Source: Crocinitomicaceae bacterium (GTDB taxonomy: Bacteria; Bacteroidota; Bacteroidia; Flavobacteriales_D; Crocinitomicaceae). From it: DNA of 5,347 nt. Shown here in pieces: positions 1 through 5,347 of this stretch. A model generated the notes under the pieces. It had not been told where the DNA came from. It saw nothing but the letters and a program-made list of their open reading frames with translations, and ran no database searches. The stretch spans positions 1-5,347 of the forward strand of contig JAHEMP010000176.1 in assembly GCA_024643585.1 (NCBI GenBank). Reading direction: 5' to 3'. Position numbers and translations under genes: made by a program. The stretch's first letter is position 1; every line of letters begins with the position of its first letter.

Positions 1-1480
1 CAGAGTCGACATGAATCTCAATTAAATTAGCAGAATTCATATGCTCAATCTCAAATTTTTTGTTCTCCCAAAAAAGGGTCGATTCTAATTTGCTATCCTT
101 CTGAAATTCAGGCAAAGCATCAATAAAATACATCCATTGAAAACGTCTGTCTCTTTTCATGAATATATAATTGAAACGTTCTTTGTTCATTTCGGAAAAA
201 TGAAGAATGCCGTTTTCAAATTGATGACTTAATGTAAGCTGAAAAACTATGCTAAAGCCAATTACGCCAATACTAATCGTTTTGAGTAGATAATTCGTTT
301 TGTCCAATATAAATGCAAGTCCAACTGCATAAATTAAAGTAATATCAACCATAGGACGCATTCCAAGACTGCCTCCGTACCACCAGCACCACCAAGCAGC
401 AGTGATATATGTGAAAATCAAAAAGAAAGAAAAAGTGACTGCCGTTTGAAACTTGAATTTTTTAAAGGTAAAAATAGCACCTAAAAAAGCGAATAGACAC
501 AAGGGCGCATAGATAAATAAGCCTTTTCTATAACCAAAAAGCACCTTCCATATAGGCGGATTATTCCAGTTTTCGAATGTTTCCGTGGAATATAGGTTGA
601 AGTTAAAGTTTCCGGTTTGATAATACACATTCAAATATTGTATCAATACAATTACAATGAAACAAGTCAAGGCGGTGGTCACCTTAGTTAAAGACCCAAA
701 TAAATTAGCTTTTAAAAATTGCCAAGCTTCTTTAAACGAAGGGAAGCATGTAAAATATAGCAGCACTACAATGCCATTCACAGGTCTCAATAGTACGATC
801 AATCCCAAGGTTAATGATAGTAAAGGCAATAAGTTAGCATTTCTACTTTCTTTCCAAAGGATTAGTAAATAGACAAAAAGAGCTATTATAGCAAAAGAGT
901 ATACATGAGAGGCCAAAGGCTCATCTATTGTATAAAAGAGTAAAGGAGTACCTATTGATACCCCAACAAGACTTATAGCAGCTGCTATTGGCGAGATCTT
1001 TAATTTCACCATGATTAAGTAGGATAAAAACAAGCCTAGAAGTAAAAAACATATAGCGCCAATAGCTATAGCTCGCTGATATGGGTAACTGTAGCCATCA
1101 TCTTTATATTTGGGCGAATGAAACCAATGCGCCGTAAGAAAAAATGGCATTTGGCATATGGCAACCCCAGGAAAAAATTTGTTCATTCTTCCCGATTCTG
1201 GGGAAGCGTAATTTCCAAATTCTCCCATTTTAGCGTTAGGGTATTCAGGGACTATTGAATCCAGGAAGAAGTAATGCGGGTCATGGTAAATAAAATGTTG
1301 AGGTAAATAGGCATAATAACCAGAACCATCTGACCGAACAATAGGTCTATCTAAACGCTCAGTATCTTGCCAATTGTGTACTTTATTGCTTTGAAATTTC
1401 AATGCAACAGCCATCACAATTAATAGAATGAGAAGGACGACGCGTTTATCATTAAAAAGCTTAAGAATATTATTGACCAT
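1..1480 (-). CDS. Polytopic membrane protein, probable GT-C/family 39-like glycosyltransferase (partial, C-terminus outside window)
   Basis: The frame is open for 493 codons from the ATG at 1480 to the window edge, so the C-terminus is missing. Hydropathy read by eye gives about 12 membrane segments, roughly at residues 14-27, 104-120, 137-157, 162-183, 190-209, 216-231, 234-246, 266-283, 320-339, 345-363, 379-392 and 398-417, followed by a more polar tail. The first external loop carries RSDGSGYYAYLP (49-60). Its Asp51 is placed like the loop-1 acidic residue of GT-C enzymes, which transfer sugars from polyprenyl-phosphate donors outside the cytoplasmic membrane. Other motifs that I recall from Bacteroidota proteins of this kind are NKFFPGVA (100-107), DEP (186-188), LLRPVN (230-235), YRKGLFIYAPL (317-327) and WWYGGSLGMRP (366-376). 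The start overlaps the end of aroC by 11 bases, which suggests translational coupling. Donor and acceptor cannot be read from the sequence. It could also be a non-catalytic relative. The frame is certain and the function is moderately supported. Confidence 0.6.
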   Translation of the reverse strand, partial: MVNNILKLFNDKRVVLLILLIVMAVALKFQSNKVHNWQDTERLDRPIVRSDGSGYYAYLPQHFIYHDPHYFFLDSIVPEYPNAKMGEFGNYASPESGRMNKFFPGVAICQMPFFLTAHWFHSPKYKDDGYSYPYQRAIAIGAICFLLLGLFLSYLIMVKLKISPIAAAISLVGVSIGTPLLFYTIDEPLASHVYSFAIIALFVYLLILWKESRNANLLPLLSLTLGLIVLLRPVNGIVVLLYFTCFPSFKEAWQFLKANLFGSLTKVTTALTCFIVIVLIQYLNVYYQTGNFNFNLYSTETFENWNNPPIWKVLFGYRKGLFIYAPLCLFAFLGAIFTFKKFKFQTAVTFSFFLIFTYITAAWWCWWYGGSLGMRPMVDITLIYAVGLAFILDKTNYLLKTISIGVIGFSIVFQLTLSHQFENGILHFSEMNKERFNYIFMKRDRRFQWMYFIDALPEFQKDSKLESTLFWENKKFEIEHMNSANLIEIHVDS

Positions 1481-2555
1481 GCACTTTCTGTAAAAGATAA
1501 TAGTCAAGTAGGACCAAAGCACTCATTGCTTCTACGATAGGCACAGCTCTGGGGACAACACAAGCGTCGTGACGACCTTTTCCTTGGATGGAACTGGTTC
1601 TCAAATCAGCGTCTATTGTATTTTGAATTTTAGCTATTGTTGCCACAGGTTTGAAAGCGACTCTAAAGTATATCGGCATGCCATTACTTATACCTCCTTG
1701 AATACCGGCCGAGTAATTTGTAACCGTTTTTCCACCCTCTTCGAATAGGTCATTGTGTTCTGATCCATTTTTTGTAACTGATTCAAAACCAGCGCCAAAT
1801 TCAACTCCTTTTACAGCATTGATTGAAAACAATGCATGTCCCAAAACAGCATTTAATTTATCAAAAACAGGCTCGCCTAATCCGACGGGTACATTTACTA
1901 TTTTACAAGCTACACATCCACCAATTGAGTCTCCAGATGCTTTTGTTTTCTCAATTAAGCTTTGCATTTCCGAGGAAACATTTGAATTCGGACAACGAAG
2001 AATTGAGGCTTCTATTTCATTTTCGGTGTAGGCCAGCTCATCACTATGTTGGTCTTCCCATGGCATGCGTATATCACCAACTTGGTCAACAAATGCCTGC
2101 AATTCTATTCCTTTTGTCTTTAAGTACTGAAGTGCCAATCCACCGGCAACAACTCGCGCAACAGTCTCTCTAGCCGAACTTCGACCGCCGCCTCTATGGT
2201 CGCGAATCCCATATTTTTGATCGTAAGCAAAATCAGCATGAGAAGGTCGGTAAACAACCTTATTGTTATCGTAATCTTTACTTTTAGAATCGTAATTGCG
2301 AATTAAAAATGCTATCGGAGTCCCTGTTGTTTTTCCTTCAAAAATTCCTGAAAGAAACTCTACATCATCATCTTCTTTGCGTTGAGTCGTTATTTTTGAT
2401 TGACCCGGCTTTCGCTTGGCAACAAAACGATTTAATTCTTCAAAATCGATTTTAAAATTAGCAGGAAAACCGTCTAATATCCCGCCAATTCCAATTCCAT
2501 GTGATTCACCAAAAGTGGTCAATTGAATTAGTTTGCCGAAACTCGATCCTGCCAT
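1470..2555 (-). CDS. aroC: Chorismate synthase
   Basis: This cytoplasmic enzyme converts 5-enolpyruvylshikimate-3-phosphate to chorismate and phosphate. The reaction is the last step of the shikimate pathway and needs reduced FMN without net redox change. The protein has 361 residues, the usual bacterial length, and appears complete. It starts with MAGSSFG and the first signature TTFGESHG (13-20) with His19. Next come KRKPGQS (47-53), the region that contacts the flavin and substrate in known structures, and the second signature RPSHAD (103-108) with His106, continuing into RDHRGGGRSSARET (118-131). Near the C-terminus is the third signature GKGRHDACVVPRAVP (325-339). His19 and His106 match the two histidines known to matter for catalysis in the family. 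The ATG lies three bases after the upstream mutase stop with no clear ribosome binding site, so it is probably translated from the same message. The last codons overlap the start of the membrane protein gene. Nothing looks broken. Confidence 0.97.
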   Translation of the reverse strand: MAGSSFGKLIQLTTFGESHGIGIGGILDGFPANFKIDFEELNRFVAKRKPGQSKITTQRKEDDDVEFLSGIFEGKTTGTPIAFLIRNYDSKSKDYDNNKVVYRPSHADFAYDQKYGIRDHRGGGRSSARETVARVVAGGLALQYLKTKGIELQAFVDQVGDIRMPWEDQHSDELAYTENEIEASILRCPNSNVSSEMQSLIEKTKASGDSIGGCVACKIVNVPVGLGEPVFDKLNAVLGHALFSINAVKGVEFGAGFESVTKNGSEHNDLFEEGGKTVTNYSAGIQGGISNGMPIYFRVAFKPVATIAKIQNTIDADLRTSSIQGKGRHDACVVPRAVPIVEAMSALVLLDYYLLQKVHGQ

Positions 2556-2558
2556 TGT

Positions 2559-3968
2559 TTAGTTGCAAATAGTTTGTTCGGTTATTGCCAATATTTCGCG
2601 AACTTCTTCCAAGGTTGGGGCTTCTGCGTATGTTCTTAATACAGGTTCTGTCCCTGAGGGTCTAATCATCATCCATCGATCGTCGTCAAAAAAGTATTTA
2701 AAACCGTCAATGGTCTGTACTTCACGAACCTTATATTCTCCAAATGATTTATATGCGCCTGAATTGCAGTTGGATACAATTTTTTGTTTCAAGTTTTCAG
2801 TAATATGCAAGTCGCTTCGTTCAAAAGCAAATTTCCCAACAATTTGATATACTTCAGCAATTAAATCGTCCAAGGATTTTCCTGATTTTGCCATATATTC
2901 CCAAACGATAAGTCCCATCCATATTCCATCTCGTTCAGGAATGTGTCCTTTTACGGCAATTCCTCCTGATTCTTCACCGCCCAATAAAACGTCTTCTTCG
3001 ACCATTATTCCGGCAATGTATTTGAAGCCAATTTTAACCACTTCGTATGGTAGGTTGTAATGCTCAGCCATGGTTTTAACCCTCGGTGTGGCGCTAAAAG
3101 CTGTTGCCACCTTACCATTCATTTGTTTGTATTTCACGAGGTAATGCACTAGCAAAAGTATGATGTGATGAGAATCGATAAATTCACCTTTTCCACTATA
3201 CAAACCAATTCGATCGGCATCACCATCCGTCGCTAAAGCACAATCGATGTTTTTATTTTCTTTTATATAGTTTTCAAGTTCTTGAAGGTTTTTGGCAATA
3301 GGTTCTGGTGCCTGACCGTAAAAGGAAGGGTTCATTTCGCAATGCATCAATTTTACATTTGGCAAAATTCTAGGCATAACTTTTTGTCCTGCACCGTACA
3401 TAGCATCGTACATTAGATTCAATCCACTTTTGGATATTGCCTCTAGATCGAAGTTTGCTTTGACGTGATCCACATAGCGCGTTTCCAAATCGTGCATTTC
3501 CAAAAGACCATTTGTGATGGCGTCATCTAGCGAAATGTTTTCAAGATCTAATCCATGATAATCTGGAATTATATCTTCAATTTTTTGAACCAATTCCGGA
3601 GATAGGGGACCACCGTAATGTGCTTTTAATTTGTACCCGTTGTAGCTCGGTGGATTGTGACTTGCAGTCAAAACAACACCTAGAGAAGCGTTTAACTGCT
3701 TGGTAGCCAAGGAAACCATAGGTGTTGAAACCATTTCAGTCGCCATTAGAACTTTTATTCCGTTGGAAATAAAAACTTTAGAAGCCACATCCATAAAAAG
3801 TTTGCCAGCAAAACGACAATCGTGTCCGATAACTACACTAGGTTCTTTAAAATTTTCATTTAGCCAAATAGCAGTTGCAACGCTCACACGCGCTACATTA
3901 TCGGTTGTAAAATCTTCAGCGATGATTGCCCGCCAACCGTCTGTTCCAAATTTTATTTTTGTTGTCAA
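2559..3968 (-). CDS. Phosphoglucomutase/phosphomannomutase family protein (alpha-D-phosphohexomutase)
   Basis: This cytoplasmic enzyme should interconvert hexose 1- and 6-phosphates through a phosphoserine and a bisphosphate intermediate, feeding sugar-nucleotide and storage pathways. With the proposed TTG start it has 469 residues, typical of the superfamily. All four domains show their marks. FGTDGWRAI is at 7-15. The phosphoserine loop TASHNP is at 101-106 with Ser103 as the phosphorylated residue. The metal loop DGDADR is at 248-253, the sugar-binding loop GGEESGG at 330-336, and the phosphate-binding loop RPSGTEP at 436-442. GEESGG followed by GHIPERDG is the form I recall from PGM-like members rather than GlmM, but glucose versus mannose preference cannot be settled from sequence. 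An in-frame ATG at 4046 would add 26 residues with no family counterpart. I prefer the TTG because relatives begin just before KIKFGTDGWR. It is the first gene of the leftward group, and aroC follows after three bases. Confidence 0.9.
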   Translation of the reverse strand: MTTKIKFGTDGWRAIIAEDFTTDNVARVSVATAIWLNENFKEPSVVIGHDCRFAGKLFMDVASKVFISNGIKVLMATEMVSTPMVSLATKQLNASLGVVLTASHNPPSYNGYKLKAHYGGPLSPELVQKIEDIIPDYHGLDLENISLDDAITNGLLEMHDLETRYVDHVKANFDLEAISKSGLNLMYDAMYGAGQKVMPRILPNVKLMHCEMNPSFYGQAPEPIAKNLQELENYIKENKNIDCALATDGDADRIGLYSGKGEFIDSHHIILLLVHYLVKYKQMNGKVATAFSATPRVKTMAEHYNLPYEVVKIGFKYIAGIMVEEDVLLGGEESGGIAVKGHIPERDGIWMGLIVWEYMAKSGKSLDDLIAEVYQIVGKFAFERSDLHITENLKQKIVSNCNSGAYKSFGEYKVREVQTIDGFKYFFDDDRWMMIRPSGTEPVLRTYAEAPTLEEVREILAITEQTICN

Positions 3969-4106
3969 ATTATTTCGTTTTTGAAAGGGTAAATATAAGT
4001 AAATCTTGAGATTCCGCTGTGTTTGGTTCTGAATAAACACCACCAAATTTCAATAATTTCGTAATTTGTAAAGTCTTTATGTTTTTGTTTTTGAGCGTTG
4101 TTACAC

Positions 4107-4114
4107 CAAAAGTA
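4107..4114 (-). promoter_or_regulatory. Candidate Bacteroidota -7 promoter element (TAnnTTTG) for the mutase-aroC-membrane gene group
   Basis: Read on the minus strand, these bases are TACTTTTG, a full match to the Bacteroidota sigma-factor -7 consensus TAnnTTTG. The element lies about 140 bases upstream of the preferred TTG start of the mutase and 60 bases upstream of the alternative ATG at 4046, so transcription could begin near 4100. I see no TTG/TTTG -33 box at the expected 17-23 base distance, which weakens the call. In AT-rich spacer DNA a match of this length can arise by chance. Confidence 0.35.
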
Positions 4115-4174
4115 AATCTTAGAGTTCATCCATTTTCTACTTGTAATTAAAAAAAGTTAAAGCATACGGCAAAA

Positions 4175-4205
4175 TTTCATGCTAATCATAAAACAATTAC
4201 CTTTC
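4175..4205 (+). promoter_or_regulatory. Weak candidate promoter for the VWA gene
   Basis: TTTC at 4175-4178 is followed, after 19 bases, by TACCTTTC at 4198-4205. Each box differs from the Bacteroidota consensus (TTTG, about 19 bases, TAnnTTTG) only by C for the final G. The spacing is right, and a transcript would start near 4211 and have a very short leader before the ATG at 4226. Both boxes are imperfect, so this is only the best plus-strand candidate that I could find in the spacer. Confidence 0.2.
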
Positions 4206-4225
4206 ACGTTCTGTTTAACATACAT

Positions 4226-5323
4226 ATGATTGGTCACCGATTTTTGGAATTTGTTCCTGAGAAATTATCCCCTTTTGATAAACTTTTTGATTTATTCAAA
4301 CAGCTACTTACCTATACAAGTGGAGAAGTGGATGAAGCACTCTCTTGGCTGACGGAATTGGATAAGGAGTATAAATTGACAACACCAGAGTATGGTATTG
4401 GTGATTTTATTCAAGAACTGAAAGATCGTGGATATTTAAAAGAACCAACGGATGGTTCAGGAGGATTTAAAATTACTGCGAAAACTGAGCAAAGTATTCG
4501 TCAGCAGGCGTTGGATCATATTTTCGGTAAAATGAAAAAAGGCAAAGGAGGCGACCATGGTTCAAGATTTGGTGGAGTTGGAGACGAAGCTTCGAGCGAT
4601 ACCAGAAACTATCAATTTGGGGATTCCATGCAAGATATTGCCATGCTGGAATCCATGAAACAAGCTCAAATCAACAATGGTATTGGCGAATTCGCTATGA
4701 CCGAAAATGATTTGATTATTCGGGAAAGTGAATACAAAACACAAATGTCTACTGTTTTGATGATAGATATTTCTCATTCAATGATTCTTTATGGTGAGGA
4801 TAGAATTACACCAGCCAAAAAAGTAGCCATGGCTTTGGCAGAATTGATAAAAAGAAAATACCCTAAGGATACCCTTGATATTTTAGTCTTTGGTGACGAC
4901 GCCTGGCAAATTGAAGTGAAGGATTTACCTTATTTGTCTGTTGGTCCTTATCATACGAACACAGTTGCCGGTATGGAGTTGGCCATGGATTTGTTGCGCA
5001 GAAGAAAAAGCGCGAACAAGCAAATATTCATGATAACAGACGGAAAACCTACTTGCCTAATTGAAAATGGCAAATACTATAAGAATAGCTTTGGTTTAGA
5101 TGATAAAATTTTAAGTAAATGCTTCAATTTGGCAAAAGCTGCGCGGCGACTTAAAATTCCAGTTACAACATTTATGGTAGCCTCGGATCCTTATCTACAG
5201 GAATTTGTGCATGATTTTACGGAAGCGAATAACGGCAAAGCTTTTTACACCTCATTGCAAGGACTCGGTGAGTTTGTGTTTGAGGATTTTGAACGAAACA
5301 AAAAAAGAACTTTTAGAAGATAA
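4226..5323 (+). CDS. VWA (von Willebrand factor A) domain protein, likely partner of an AAA+ ATPase
   Basis: The protein has 365 residues and no signal peptide or membrane segment, so it is probably cytoplasmic. Residues 1-100 are a mostly helical N-terminal region, including FDKLFDLFKQLL. A glycine- and lysine-rich linker at about 101-120 follows (KKGKGG at 104-109), then a charged stretch to about 172. The VWA domain occupies about 174-355. It carries a complete metal-ion-dependent adhesion site: DISHS at 181-185, Thr244 or Thr246 in GPYHTNT, and Asp272 in ITDGKPT. The block YGEDRITPAKKVAMALAELI (189-208) looks strongly conserved in related bacterial proteins as I remember them. Cytoplasmic VWA proteins of this class commonly work with MoxR- or magnesium-chelatase-like ATPases in metal insertion or protein remodelling. 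The specific role of this group is unknown to me. The stop codon overlaps the start of the next gene. The ATG is the first one in a plausible frame context, with no Shine-Dalgarno sequence in front of it. Confidence 0.8.
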   Translation: MIGHRFLEFVPEKLSPFDKLFDLFKQLLTYTSGEVDEALSWLTELDKEYKLTTPEYGIGDFIQELKDRGYLKEPTDGSGGFKITAKTEQSIRQQALDHIFGKMKKGKGGDHGSRFGGVGDEASSDTRNYQFGDSMQDIAMLESMKQAQINNGIGEFAMTENDLIIRESEYKTQMSTVLMIDISHSMILYGEDRITPAKKVAMALAELIKRKYPKDTLDILVFGDDAWQIEVKDLPYLSVGPYHTNTVAGMELAMDLLRRRKSANKQIFMITDGKPTCLIENGKYYKNSFGLDDKILSKCFNLAKAARRLKIPVTTFMVASDPYLQEFVHDFTEANNGKAFYTSLQGLGEFVFEDFERNKKRTFRR

Positions 5324-5347
5324 TGATTATGAATTTACCAAAAAATC
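5323..5347 (+). CDS. Start of a downstream gene (partial, eight codons), possibly an AAA+ ATPase
   Basis: An ATG at 5323-5325 shares its A with the TAA stop of the VWA gene. The frame then reads MIMNLPKN before the window ends. A second in-frame ATG at 5329 sits about nine bases after the purine run AGAAGA (5315-5320), a better distance for ribosome binding, so MNLPKN may be the true N-terminus. The overlap implies co-translation with the VWA gene. Family knowledge suggests a MoxR/magnesium-chelatase-like ATPase here, and a short N-terminus beginning with NLP would fit as I recall such proteins. Eight codons are far too few to identify the product. Confidence 0.35.

Noticed and set aside
657..872. 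Plus-strand frame of 71 codons
   Set aside because: It lies antisense inside the long open membrane-protein frame, and its translation has no recognisable domain.
1753..2173. Two overlapping plus-strand frames (1753-2031 and 1823-2173)
   Set aside because: Both are antisense to the well-supported aroC gene and look like shadows of its codon pattern.
2563..2847. Plus-strand frame of 94 codons
   Set aside because: It is antisense to the C-terminal domain of the phosphohexomutase, with no protein features of its own.
3700..3984. Plus-strand frame of 94 codons near the mutase start
   Set aside because: It is antisense to the conserved N-terminal domain of the mutase, including the phosphoserine-domain region.
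4044..4068. Inverted repeat CAAATT-N13-AATTTG as a terminator or operator
   Set aside because: The six-base arms are all A/T apart from one pair, would form a very weak hairpin, and are expected by chance in this composition.
4562..4777. Minus-strand frame of 71 codons
   Set aside because: It is antisense to the VWA gene, which is conserved across this stretch.

Overview
The window looks like a piece of chromosome from a member of the Bacteroidota, probably of the Flavobacteriia/Cytophagia type. The DNA is AT-rich. No gene start has a good Shine-Dalgarno sequence. One upstream region holds a match to the Bacteroidota -7 element TAnnTTTG. As far as I can recall the families, all proteins resemble Bacteroidota versions. 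I see no mobile element, tRNA, rRNA, CRISPR array or other sign of recent transfer, and most of the content is housekeeping.

Two gene groups diverge from an AT-rich spacer (about 3969-4225). Leftwards, on the minus strand, runs a tight three-gene group. First comes an alpha-D-phosphohexomutase (phosphoglucomutase/phosphomannomutase family, 3968 to 2559). Three bases later comes chorismate synthase aroC (2555 to 1470). It overlaps by 11 bases a large polytopic membrane protein with features of a GT-C type (family 39-like) glycosyltransferase. That gene starts at 1480 and leaves the window at base 1, so its C-terminus is missing. The spacing suggests one transcript carrying sugar-phosphate interconversion, the last step of the common aromatic pathway and a probable envelope sugar transferase.

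Rightwards, on the plus strand, lies a 365-residue von Willebrand factor A (VWA) domain protein with an intact metal-binding (MIDAS) site (4226-5323). Its stop codon overlaps the first possible start of another gene, of which only eight codons are visible (5323-5347). VWA proteins of this kind are often encoded beside a MoxR/magnesium-chelatase-like AAA+ ATPase, so the cut-off gene may be that partner, but eight codons cannot prove it.

The least understood parts are the VWA protein with its unseen downstream partner and the truncated membrane protein. The other genes belong to well-known enzyme families. I found no convincing evidence of a wholly new system within these 5.3 kb.
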